From NCBI GenBank assembly GCA_947584125.1, contig CANPWI010000059.1:1-8820 (forward strand): 8,820 bases of DNA, read 5' to 3'. Positions 1-6,602 of this stretch are shown piece after piece. Position 1 is the stretch's first letter. Each line of letters opens with the position of its first letter. The DNA comes from an uncultured Clostridia bacterium (lineage in GTDB: Bacteria; Bacillota; Clostridia; TANB77; CAG-508). A program made the translations under genes and the position numbers. Under the pieces are notes generated by a model. That model did no database searches. It was given only the letters and a program-made list of their open reading frames with translations, and was not told where the DNA came from.

Positions 1-1076
1 TCTAATGTTTCTGTTAATGTACCTATTTGATTTAATTTTATTAATATGCTGTTTGCTGTTTTATTATCTAATCCTTTTTGTAATCTCTTAATGTTTGTAA
101 CAAATAGATCGTCTCCAACTAATTGAACTTTGTCTCCTATTCTGTCTGTTAGTTTTTTCCATCCTTCCCAATCTTCTTCTGCTAAACCATCTTCTATTGA
201 GATTATTGGATATTTTTCTGCTAAGTTTACTAAGTAATCTATCATTTCATCAACAGTTTTTAATTCGTCTGTTTTCCAGAAATAATAATTTCCTTCTTTT
301 CCTATTTTCTTTGCTTCATCATACATTTCTGTACTTGCAACATCTAATGCTAATAAAACATCTTCTCCTGCTTTATATCCAGCTTTTTCTATTGCTTCAA
401 CTATTAATTTTAAAGCATCTTCATCACTTTCAAGCATTGGTGCAAATCCACCTTCGTCTCCAACACCTGTTGAAAGTCCTTTTTCTTTTAATACTTTCTT
501 TAATGTATGGTATATTTCAACACCCATTCTCATACATTCTGAGAATGTTTTTGCTCCTACAGGCATTATCATAAATTCTTGTATACTTAAACTGCTATCA
601 GCATGTTTTCCACCATTCATAATGTTCATCATTGGAACTGGTAATGTTTTTGCATTTACTCCACCAATATAGTTATATAAACTCATTCCTAGAGATTCTG
701 CAGCTGCTTTTGCTACTGCAAGTGATACTCCAAGTGTTGCGTTTGCACCTAATTTACCTTTATTTTCTGTTCCATCAATTTCTATTAATTTTTTATCTAA
801 AGCAATTTGATCATAAGCATTCATTCCAATTATTTGCTTTTCGATTATATTATTTACATTTTCAACAGCTTTTGTAACACCTTTTCCCATGTATCTTGAT
901 TTGTCTCCATCTCTTAATTCTACAGCTTCAAAGCTACCTGTAGATGCTCCTGATGGAACCATAGCTACTCCTGAAAATCCTCCTTCTAATACTACCTCTA
1001 CTTGTACTGTTGGATTTCCTCTTGAATCCAATACTTCTAATGCTCTTACGCTTTCAATTTCTAAACTTTCTTTCAT
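1..1076 (-). CDS. eno: enolase (phosphopyruvate hydratase), C-terminus beyond window
   Basis: Converts 2-phosphoglycerate to phosphoenolpyruvate in the cytoplasm; last gene of the glycolytic operon visible here. I translated 358 codons from the ATG at 1076 to the window edge with no stop; enolases are about 430 aa, so roughly the last 70 residues are missing. Visible signatures: VLDSRGNPTV near residues 15-24, PSGASTG at 41-47, GGKHAD at 155-160 (His158), Glu167 in IQEFMI, Glu208 in GVGDEGG, Mg ligands Asp245 (LALDVAS), Glu295 (SIEDG) and Asp322 (GDDLFVTN), and catalytic Lys347 in LIKLNQIG. The second catalytic Lys lies outside the window. The start is supported by AGGAGG at 1087-1092, 10 bases upstream. 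An oddity is SSLS at 161-164, where many bacterial enolases have NNVD; this is from memory. The gene follows the yezG-like gene after 90 bases. Confidence 0.97.
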   Translation of the reverse strand, partial: MKESLEIESVRALEVLDSRGNPTVQVEVVLEGGFSGVAMVPSGASTGSFEAVELRDGDKSRYMGKGVTKAVENVNNIIEKQIIGMNAYDQIALDKKLIEIDGTENKGKLGANATLGVSLAVAKAAAESLGMSLYNYIGGVNAKTLPVPMMNIMNGGKHADSSLSIQEFMIMPVGAKTFSECMRMGVEIYHTLKKVLKEKGLSTGVGDEGGFAPMLESDEDALKLIVEAIEKAGYKAGEDVLLALDVASTEMYDEAKKIGKEGNYYFWKTDELKTVDEMIDYLVNLAEKYPIISIEDGLAEEDWEGWKKLTDRIGDKVQLVGDDLFVTNIKRLQKGLDNKTANSILIKLNQIGTLTETL

Positions 1077-1108
1077 TTTTTCATTACCTCCTAATTTTGT
1101 TTAGCTAT

Positions 1109-1140
1109 AGGAAATTAAATATTTTCAAGTATTATTTCCT
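1109..1140 (-). other. weak hairpin in the eno leader
   Basis: The 90-base spacer before eno contains an imperfect inverted repeat: AGGAAAT at 1109-1115 pairs with ATTTCCT at 1134-1140, and the inner A/T bases extend the pairing with bulges. No T-run follows on the minus strand, so it does not look like an intrinsic terminator. It could be an mRNA processing or stability structure ahead of eno, or chance in AT-rich DNA. Confidence 0.25.
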
Positions 1141-1166
1141 TTTTATATATTTTTAATATTAATAAC

Positions 1167-1778
1167 TTAATTTTTTAAATTTAAAATTTGACTTTTTATT
1201 TTTTCTTCTTTATCTTTATCATTTTCACTTTTTAATTCTATATCTCGGGTTGTATCTTCTTTTTCATAATCTATTATATTTTTATAATGTTCTTTATATA
1301 TTCCTTGTGTATGAACATTTACCGTTCTTTTAACACCTTTTTGTTTTTCAATATATCTTGCAAGTACTGCTTTATCTTTTTTATTGTAAGATGATAATGG
1401 AATATTTAAATATTTGCATCTCCATAAAAGATGTCTATAATAATTGTTAATTTCAGAGGTTGTTAAATCTTCATATTCATACTGAACTTTAAATGTAGAA
1501 TTTTCGATAGAAATAGTTAAATTAGACCATTTAGGTTCACCTAAACTAACTATTTCATTTCTTAATTCTTTTATTTTATTATATAAATCTTTTACAAGTT
1601 TTACATAAGCATCTTCATCTATATTAAACCTATTAGGTATTTCATATACATTTACTGGATTTTTCTTTAATACTCCTTTTGGATAATAATAAAAGAACAT
1701 TTCACCAGATTGTAAATCTTTATTTTGGTCTATGACTGATGCATATAAATATATACTTTCCCATTTTTCTGGTATCAT
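1167..1778 (-). CDS. YezG/DUF600-family immunity-type protein, probable disrupted N-terminus
   Basis: Resembles the YezG (DUF600) family. In Bacillus, YezG neutralises an LXG-type toxin (YeeF), so an antitoxin role is inferred, not shown. Family-like features in the 203 aa from the first in-frame ATG: IPEKWESIYLYASV at 2-15, FFYYYPKG at 28-35, IPNRFNI at 47-53, WSNLTISIE at 84-92, YEYEDL at 100-105 and YYRHLLWRCKYLNIP at 113-127. Residues beyond about 130 form a Lys/Glu/Asp-rich tail that is longer than I recall for YezG. The ATG at 1778 has no ribosome binding site and cuts off a family-like segment: the same frame stays open upstream to a TAG at 1833-1835, encoding KKIYEEIQDKLFY just before it, but offers no ATG, GTG or TTG. 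A GGAGG at 1847-1851 with a TTG at 1837-1839 lies in another frame, separated by an A8 run. It sits between gpmI and eno in the glycolytic operon, with no toxin gene adjacent. Confidence 0.8.
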   Translation of the reverse strand: MIPEKWESIYLYASVIDQNKDLQSGEMFFYYYPKGVLKKNPVNVYEIPNRFNIDEDAYVKLVKDLYNKIKELRNEIVSLGEPKWSNLTISIENSTFKVQYEYEDLTTSEINNYYRHLLWRCKYLNIPLSSYNKKDKAVLARYIEKQKGVKRTVNVHTQGIYKEHYKNIIDYEKEDTTRDIELKSENDKDKEEKIKSQILNLKN

Positions 1779-1836
1779 ATAAAATAGTTTATCTTGTATT
1801 TCTTCATATATTTTTTTTACTTTTCCGAATAACTAC

Positions 1837-1851
1837 CAAGAAAATACCTCC
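1837..1851 (-). promoter_or_regulatory. ribosome binding site and TTG start candidate for the yezG-like gene
   Basis: GGAGG at 1847-1851 is followed after 7 bases by TTG at 1837-1839, the only well-spaced initiation signal between the gpmI stop and the yezG-like frame. Read as given, the TTG frame ends at a TGA (1804-1806) after 11 sense codons. Removing one A from the A8 run (T8 on the plus strand, 1811-1818) would join it to the yezG-like frame. Confidence 0.6.
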
Positions 1852-1862
1852 ACGAAAATGTT

Positions 1863-3392
1863 TTATCTTATAATTAAACTATCTCCTGTCATTTCTTCTG
1901 GTTTTTCAAGTCCCATAATATCAAGCATTGTTGGTGCTAAATCTGCAAGTTTTCCTTCTTTTAGTTTTACACCTTCCATACCAATTAATATTAATGGTAC
2001 TGGATTTGTTGTATGAGCTGTATGTGGTTCTCCTGTTTTATAATCTATCATTTGCTCCGCATTTCCATGGTCTGCTGTAATTAATAATACTCCATTTTGT
2101 TCCTCTACTGCTTCTACAACTTTTCCTACACATTCATCTATTGCTTCTAGTGCTTTTACTGCTGCATCTAAGTTTCCTGTATGTCCAACCATATCTGGAT
2201 TTGCATAATTTAATATTATACAATCAAATTTTGAAGATTTTATTGCTTCAACTACTTTTTCTGTTACTTCATAAGCACTCATTTCTGGTTTTAAATCGTA
2301 TGTTTCTACTTTTGGAGAAGGTACTAATATTCTTTCTTCACCTTCATATTGTTTTTCTTCTCCACCATTAAAGAAAAATGTTACATGTGCATATTTTTCA
2401 GTTTCAGCAATTCTTAATTGTGTATAACCTTTTTTACTTATATATTCTCCAAATGTATTTGTTAATTTTGTAGGTTTAAATGCAATATTTACATTTGGAA
2501 TAGTTTCATCATATTTTGTAAAACAAACAAAATATACATCTAATTTTTTTGTTTCAAATCCATCAAAATCTGGATCTACTATTGCTCTTGTAATTTCTCT
2601 TGCTCTATCTGGTCTAAAGTTAAAGAATATAACTGAATCTTTATCTTCTATTGTTGCTATTGGTGTATCTCCATTACAAATTAATGTAGGTTCAACAAAT
2701 TCGTCAAATACTTCTTCTTGATAAGAGCTTTCGATTGCTGCAATTGCAGATGCTGCTTTTTTTCCTTCTCCTTTTACAAGTGCATCATAAGTTTTTTTAA
2801 CTCTTTCCCATCTTTTATCTCTGTCCATTGAATAAAATCTACCAGATAAACTAGCAATTTTACCAATTTCTTTTTCTTGCATTTTTTCTTCAAGTTTTGC
2901 TATATAACTTTCAGCAGATGCTGGTGGTGTATCTCTACCATCTAAAAATGCATGTACATATACATCTTCAATACCTTTTCTTTTTGCAAGTTCTAGTAGT
3001 GCGTATAAATGTCTATTATGACTATGAACGCCTCCATCTGATACTAATCCCATTATGTGTAATTTAGAATTATTTTTTTTACAATTTTCTATTGCTTCAT
3101 TAAATTCTGGTATACTAAAAAAGTCTCCATCTTCAATAGATTTTGTAATTCTAGTTAATTCTTGATACACTATTCTTCCTGCACCAATGTTTGTATGACC
3201 TACCTCTGAATTTCCCATTTGTCCATCTGGTAGTCCAACATTTAATCCACTTGTATAAACTTTTGTTACAGGATTTTTTTTCATTAGTTTATCAATATTT
3301 GGAGTATTAGCTATTGCTACTGCATTTGCTTTTTTATTTTCGTTTTCTCCAAATCCATCTAATATCATTAGCATAGTTAATTTTTTGTCCAT
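1863..3392 (-). CDS. gpmI: 2,3-bisphosphoglycerate-independent phosphoglycerate mutase
   Basis: Interconverts 3- and 2-phosphoglycerate through a phosphoserine intermediate with two Mn ions. The 509 aa length is normal for the family. Phosphatase-domain residues: Asp12 in ILDGFG and Ser62 (phosphorylated nucleophile) in GQMGNSEVGHTN. Transferase-domain residues: His123 in SDGGVHSH, Arg153/Asp154 in DGRDTPP, Arg185 and Arg191 in SGRFYSMDRD, and Arg260/Arg263 in NFRPDR. Then Lys333 in EKYAHVTFFFNGG, Asp400 and His404 in NPDMVGHTG, Asp441/His442 in TADHGNAEQM and His460 in PHTAHTTNPVP. All metal and substrate residues expected by comparison with the Geobacillus enzyme are present. The start is supported by AAAGGAAGG at 3402-3410, 9 bases upstream. 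It lies 25 bases after tpiA and 11 bases before the GGAGG of the next gene, so co-transcription is likely. Confidence 0.98.
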   Translation of the reverse strand: MDKKLTMLMILDGFGENENKKANAVAIANTPNIDKLMKKNPVTKVYTSGLNVGLPDGQMGNSEVGHTNIGAGRIVYQELTRITKSIEDGDFFSIPEFNEAIENCKKNNSKLHIMGLVSDGGVHSHNRHLYALLELAKRKGIEDVYVHAFLDGRDTPPASAESYIAKLEEKMQEKEIGKIASLSGRFYSMDRDKRWERVKKTYDALVKGEGKKAASAIAAIESSYQEEVFDEFVEPTLICNGDTPIATIEDKDSVIFFNFRPDRAREITRAIVDPDFDGFETKKLDVYFVCFTKYDETIPNVNIAFKPTKLTNTFGEYISKKGYTQLRIAETEKYAHVTFFFNGGEEKQYEGEERILVPSPKVETYDLKPEMSAYEVTEKVVEAIKSSKFDCIILNYANPDMVGHTGNLDAAVKALEAIDECVGKVVEAVEEQNGVLLITADHGNAEQMIDYKTGEPHTAHTTNPVPLILIGMEGVKLKEGKLADLAPTMLDIMGLEKPEEMTGDSLIIR

Positions 3393-3417
3393 GTATAATT
3401 ACCTTCCTTTATTTAAA

Positions 3418-4170
3418 TTATGCATCATAATTTACAATTTTAGCGAATTCTTCAGGTTTTAGGCTTGCTCCTCCTACTAACCCACCATCAATGTCTGAAG
3501 TTTCAAATAATTCTTTAGCATTTGATGATTTTACACTTCCGCCATATTGTATTATAACTCTATTTGCTGTATTTTGTCCATAGATTTTTTCAATTTCTTT
3601 ACGAATTGCTTTTACACTTTCATTTGCATCTTCAGATGTAGCTGTTTTTCCTGTTCCTATTGCCCATATTGGTTCATAAGCAATAATTGTTTCTTCTACT
3701 TGATTATTATCTAATCCTTCTAAAGCTAATTTAGTTTGATTTGTTATAATTTCGTTTGTAATTCCTTTTTCTCTTTGCTCTAATGTTTCTCCAACACATA
3801 CTATTGGTTTTAATCCATTTGCAAATGCTGATTTTACTTTTTTATTAACTGTTTCGTCTGTTTCTGCAAAATATTGTCTTCTTTCTGAGTGTCCTATAAT
3901 AACATATTCTACTCCTATAGATTTTAGCATTTTTGCAGATACTTCACCAGTATATGCTCCTTTTTCTTCCCAATGCATATTTTGTGCACCTACTTTTATG
4001 TTTGTATCTTGTGTGTTTAATAATACATAAAATAAATCTGTATAAGGTACACATAAAATAACTTCATTTTGTGTATCTTTTACAAGTGGTGCAAATTCTT
4101 GTATAAATTCTATTGCTTCATTTGGAAGCATATTCATTTTCCAATTTCCTGCTATTACTTTTTTTCTCAT
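3418..4170 (-). CDS. tpiA: triose-phosphate isomerase
   Basis: Interconverts dihydroxyacetone phosphate and glyceraldehyde-3-phosphate; a cytoplasmic TIM barrel, usually a dimer. The 250 aa length is typical. Catalytic residues: Lys11 in AGNWKMN, His94 in IIGHSERR and Glu166 in AYEPIWAIGTGKTAT, which also forms flexible loop 6. The phosphate-binding segments YGGSVKSSN (209-217) and DGGLVGGASLKPEEF (228-242) are present. The reading frame stays open upstream to 4395 inside pgk, but that extension is a basic, low-complexity out-of-frame reading of pgk. The ATG at 4170 gives the family N-terminus and has AAAGG at 4181-4185, 10 bases upstream. The gene follows pgk after 50 bases that hold a REP-like palindrome. 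Confidence 0.98.
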   Translation of the reverse strand: MRKKVIAGNWKMNMLPNEAIEFIQEFAPLVKDTQNEVILCVPYTDLFYVLLNTQDTNIKVGAQNMHWEEKGAYTGEVSAKMLKSIGVEYVIIGHSERRQYFAETDETVNKKVKSAFANGLKPIVCVGETLEQREKGITNEIITNQTKLALEGLDNNQVEETIIAYEPIWAIGTGKTATSEDANESVKAIRKEIEKIYGQNTANRVIIQYGGSVKSSNAKELFETSDIDGGLVGGASLKPEEFAKIVNYDA

Positions 4171-4176
4171 AAAATT

Positions 4177-4185
4177 CTTTCCTTT
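4177..4185 (-). promoter_or_regulatory. ribosome binding site fixing the tpiA start
   Basis: AAAGGAAAG lies 6-10 bases before the ATG at 4170. It supports that start over the longer open frame that begins at 4395 inside pgk. Confidence 0.7.
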
Positions 4186-4197
4186 CTTATATCTTTT

Positions 4198-4224
4198 GGG
4201 CAGGCATGAAAACCTGCCATCTAC
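4198..4224. repeat. short REP-like palindromic element between pgk and tpiA
   Basis: On the plus strand this reads GGGCAGGCATGAAAACCTGCC then ATCTAC. It forms a GC-rich hairpin: GGCAGG (4199-4204) and CCTGCC (4213-4218) around an 8-base loop. It matches the right half of the element at 5441-5493 (GGGCGGGCGTGAAAACCG then CCCCTAC) at nearly every position. Its GC content stands out from the AT-rich surroundings. The terminal CTAC overlaps the pgk TAG stop codon (4221-4223). No T-run follows on the minus strand, so it is not a standard terminator; it may act on mRNA stability or processing between pgk and tpiA. Confidence 0.7.
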
Positions 4225-5405
4225 TTGTCTTGTAAACATTCTATTCCTGGTAGTTTTTTTCCTTCTAGGAATTCTAGAGAAGCTCCTCCACCTGTTGATA
4301 TATGAGAAAATTTGTCTGATAAACCTGCTTTTTCTATTGCTGCTGCTGAATCTCCTCCTCCTATAATTGTTATTGCATCTACATTTGCAAGACATTTTGC
4401 TATTGAATTTGTTCCAACTGCAAATTGTTCAAATTCAAATAGTCCAACTGGGCCATTCCATACCACTGTTTTTGCTTTTTTAAGTTCTTCTTCATACATT
4501 TTTATTGTTTCTGTTCCTATATCGAATCCTTCCCATCCATCTGGAATTTCTGTATATTTTACAATTTTACTTTCTGTGTCTTTATCAAATTCTTTTCCAA
4601 CTTTTGTGTCTACTGGTAACATTAATTTTACACCTTTTGCTTTTGCTTTTTCCATAAGTTCTGTTGCTAAATCTAATTTGTCTAATTCACAAATAGAATT
4701 TCCAACATTATATCCCATTGCTTTAAAGAATGTATATGCCATTCCTCCACCTATTATTAATGTATCTACTTTTTCAAGTAAACTATCAATAACTCCTATT
4801 TTGTCTGAAACTTTTTTTCCTCCAAGTATTGCAACAAATGGTCTCTCTGGATTTTCTAGTGCATTTCCCATAAAGTTTAATTCTTTTTCAATTAAAAATC
4901 CTGATACAGCTGGTAAATAATTTGCTACGCCTGCTGTTGAAGCATGTGCTCTATGTGCTGTTCCAAATGCATCATTTACAAATACATCTGCAAAAGATGC
5001 AAGTTTTTTTGCAAATTCTGGATCATTGTCTGTTTCTTCTCTATGGAATCTAACATTTTCTAATAAAACAACTTCTCCTTCTTTAATATTGCTTGTTAAT
5101 TCTTTTGCACTTTCTCCTATAACATCCTTTGCAAGTTTTACCTCTATTCCTAATTGTTTTGATAATTCTTTTGCAACAGGTGCAAGTGAAAATTCTTTTT
5201 TAACTTCTCCTTTTGGTCTTCCTAAATGAGAACAAAGTATAATTTTAGCTCCATTTTCCATTAAATATTTTATTGTAGGTAATGAAGATACTATTCTTCT
5301 ATTGTCTGTAATGTTTCCATTTTCGTCTTGTGGAACATTAAAATCACATCTAACTAATACTTTTTTTCCTTTTACATCAATATCTCTAACTGTTTTTTTA
5401 TTCAT
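4221..5405 (-). CDS. pgk: phosphoglycerate kinase
   Basis: Transfers phosphate from 1,3-bisphosphoglycerate to ADP, giving 3-phosphoglycerate and ATP. The 394 aa length is normal for a bacterial Pgk. N-terminal domain, substrate side: RCDFNVP at 19-25 (Asp21, Asn23), SHLGRPKG at 59-66 (His60), ENVRFHREE at 116-124 and NDAFGTAHRAHAS at 144-156. C-terminal domain, nucleotide side: LGGKKVSDKI at 194-203, VVWNGPVGLFE at 314-324, GGGDSAAAIEK at 349-359 and the STGGGASLEFLEGK signature at 370-383. The start is supported by AAGGAG at 5415-5420, 9 bases upstream. The TAG stop, at 4221-4223, lies exactly at the edge of a REP-like palindrome, which may have supplied it; other stops clearly visible in the operon are TAA. 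It is second in the operon after gap. Confidence 0.98.
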   Translation of the reverse strand: MNKKTVRDIDVKGKKVLVRCDFNVPQDENGNITDNRRIVSSLPTIKYLMENGAKIILCSHLGRPKGEVKKEFSLAPVAKELSKQLGIEVKLAKDVIGESAKELTSNIKEGEVVLLENVRFHREETDNDPEFAKKLASFADVFVNDAFGTAHRAHASTAGVANYLPAVSGFLIEKELNFMGNALENPERPFVAILGGKKVSDKIGVIDSLLEKVDTLIIGGGMAYTFFKAMGYNVGNSICELDKLDLATELMEKAKAKGVKLMLPVDTKVGKEFDKDTESKIVKYTEIPDGWEGFDIGTETIKMYEEELKKAKTVVWNGPVGLFEFEQFAVGTNSIAKCLANVDAITIIGGGDSAAAIEKAGLSDKFSHISTGGGASLEFLEGKKLPGIECLQDK

Positions 5406-5440
5406 AATATTTTTCTCCTTTATTTTTATATTTATAAAGA

Positions 5441-5493
5441 CGGTTTTCCACGCTTGCCCTTTTACTTTGGGCGGGCGTGAAAACCGCCCCTAC
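5441..5493. repeat. REP/MITE-like long inverted repeat between gap and pgk
   Basis: The left arm at 5441-5459 (CGGTTTTCCACGCTTGCCC) and right arm at 5469-5486 (GGGCGGGCGTGAAAACCG) pair almost completely around a 9-base loop, with two mismatches and one bulged base. The right half also folds on itself: GGGCGG with CCGCCC around GCGTGAAAA. It is strikingly GC-rich beside the flanking A/T runs and shares its right half with the element at 4198-4224. The minus-strand sequence after the hairpin is TCTTTATAAATA, so it is at best a weak terminator. Likely effects are partial attenuation, RNA processing or 3'-end protection of gap mRNA, giving different gap and pgk levels; this is inference. Confidence 0.8.
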
Positions 5494-5514
5494 ATTTTTA
5501 TTTTTATACATTTA

Positions 5515-6516
5515 TTATTTTGTAGCAATATAACAAGCTAAATCAACTAATTTATTTGAATATCCCCATTCATTATCATACCATGCAATTAATTTTACAA
5601 ATGTATCTGTTAATTGGATTCCAGCTGTTGCATCAAAAATTGATGTATGCTCATCACTTACGAAATCAGATGATACTACTGGATCTGTAACATATTCTAT
5701 AATTCCCTTCATTTCGTTCTCTGATGCTTTTTTAACTGCAGCACATATTTCTTCATAAGTTGCTGGTTTTTCTAAATTACATGTTAAATCTACTACAGAA
5801 ACATCAACTGTTGGTACTCTAAATGCCATACCTGTTAATTTTCCATTTAATTCTGGTATAACTTTTCCTACTGCTTTTGCAGCTCCTGTTGAAGAAGGTA
5901 TAATATTTGCAGCTGCTGCTCTTCCTCCTCTCCAATCTTTTTTAGAAGCTCCATCTACTGTTTTTTGTGTTGCTGTTGTAGCATGTACTGTTGTCATAAG
6001 ACCATCTTTAATTCCAAAGTTATCATTAATAACTTTAGCAAGTGGTGCTAAACAGTTTGTTGTACAAGATGCATTTGAAACTATATTCATACTTGGATCA
6101 TATTTATCATTATTAACTCCCATAACAAACATTGGAGCATCTTTTGATGGTGCACTAATAATTACCTTTTTTGCTCCTGCATCAATATGAGCTTGTGCTT
6201 TATCCATTGTTGTAAATACACCTGAACATTCTAATACGAATTCAACTCCATCTTTTCCCCAAGGAATGTTTTTAGGGTCCATTTCATTATATACTTTTAT
6301 TTCTTTTCCATTTACTATTAAAACTCCATCTTTTGCTTCTACTTCTCCGTTAAATCTTCCATGAACTGTGTCATATTTAACCATGTAGGCCATGTAGTCT
6401 GCTGTAATAAATGGATCATTTATTGCAACAACCTCTACCTCTTTTTTTCCTAACGCTGCTTGGAATGTTAAATTTCCAATTCTTCCAAATCCGTTAATTC
6501 CAACTTTAACTGACAT
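5515..6516 (-). CDS. gap: glyceraldehyde-3-phosphate dehydrogenase, NAD-dependent type
   Basis: Oxidises and phosphorylates glyceraldehyde-3-phosphate to 1,3-bisphosphoglycerate with NAD. The 333 aa length is normal. Rossmann motif INGFGRIG at 7-14; Asp34 in AINDP fits NAD preference; catalytic Cys151 in SNASCTTN; His178 in TTVHATTATQKTVDG; phosphate-site segments SSTGAAKAVGK (208-218) and AFRVPT (231-236); C-terminal WYDNEWGYSNK (312-322). Position 15, normally Arg after GRIG, is Asn here, and the usual following Arg is Gln19. Segments such as APMFVMGVN and CLAPLAKVINDNFGI resemble E. coli GapA and eukaryotic GAPDH more than the Bacillus/Clostridium type, by recalled comparison. The start is supported by GGAGG at 6524-6528, 7 bases upstream. 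It is the first gene of the glycolytic operon, separated from pgk by 109 bases that hold a REP-like element. Confidence 0.98.
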   Translation of the reverse strand: MSVKVGINGFGRIGNLTFQAALGKKEVEVVAINDPFITADYMAYMVKYDTVHGRFNGEVEAKDGVLIVNGKEIKVYNEMDPKNIPWGKDGVEFVLECSGVFTTMDKAQAHIDAGAKKVIISAPSKDAPMFVMGVNNDKYDPSMNIVSNASCTTNCLAPLAKVINDNFGIKDGLMTTVHATTATQKTVDGASKKDWRGGRAAAANIIPSSTGAAKAVGKVIPELNGKLTGMAFRVPTVDVSVVDLTCNLEKPATYEEICAAVKKASENEMKGIIEYVTDPVVSSDFVSDEHTSIFDATAGIQLTDTFVKLIAWYDNEWGYSNKLVDLACYIATK

Positions 6517-6534
6517 TTAAATTCCTCCAATTCC

Positions 6535-6551
6535 GATACTTAGTAAGTATC
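6535..6551. promoter_or_regulatory. perfect palindrome in the gap leader, candidate operator
   Basis: GATACTTAGTAAGTATC has two 8-base arms around a single central base and sits a few bases before the gap ribosome binding site. Its core ATACTT-N3-AAGTAT recurs exactly at 6611-6625. The position downstream of the likely promoter fits a repressor operator; a small mRNA hairpin is the alternative. It does not resemble the CggR or CcpA sites I know. Confidence 0.45.
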
Positions 6552-6602
6552 TTTAAATAAATATATAATAATAGTCTATCCAGACCATTACCATTTTATA
6601 TC
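6552..6602 (-). promoter_or_regulatory. probable promoter region of the gap-eno operon
   Basis: Because a strong terminator ends upstream transcription at about 6603, the operon promoter should lie here. On the minus strand the best -10-like stretch is TATTATATATTT (6562-6573), but no good -35 box is correctly spaced. TTGATA at 6599-6604 is 25 bases from TATTAT, which is too far. Exact boxes cannot be assigned. Confidence 0.35.

Noticed and set aside
197..1104. Three plus-strand open frames (197-574, 632-877, 889-1104)
   Set aside because: They lie wholly or almost wholly on the antisense of eno; their Leu/Phe-rich or Ser/Thr-rich composition is that of shadow frames.
1127..1133. AAGTATT half-site in the eno leader as a third copy of the gap palindrome
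   Set aside because: The other arm is absent, so it is only a 7-base match in AT-rich DNA.
2141..2371. Plus-strand open frame antisense to gpmI, Leu-rich and membrane-like
   Set aside because: The apparent hydrophobic protein arises from T-rich complementary codons of gpmI and has no independent support.
4171..4395. N-terminal extension of tpiA into pgk
   Set aside because: The extension is Arg/Ser/Asn-rich out-of-frame pgk sequence; the ATG at 4170 gives the exact family N-terminus with its own ribosome binding site.
4312..4920. Plus-strand open frame of 202 codons antisense to pgk
   Set aside because: It is a Ser/Pro/Phe/Ile-rich reading of the opposite strand of a clearly functional pgk; it has no family resemblance and its length is explained by pgk codon bias.
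5441..5493. The gap-pgk hairpin as a full transcription terminator
   Set aside because: No T-run follows it on the minus strand and essential downstream genes appear to depend on read-through, so complete termination is unlikely.
5026..5541. Plus-strand open frames over the pgk start and the gap-pgk spacer
   Set aside because: They are antisense to pgk or run through the REP-like element; no ribosome binding site or recognisable protein was seen.
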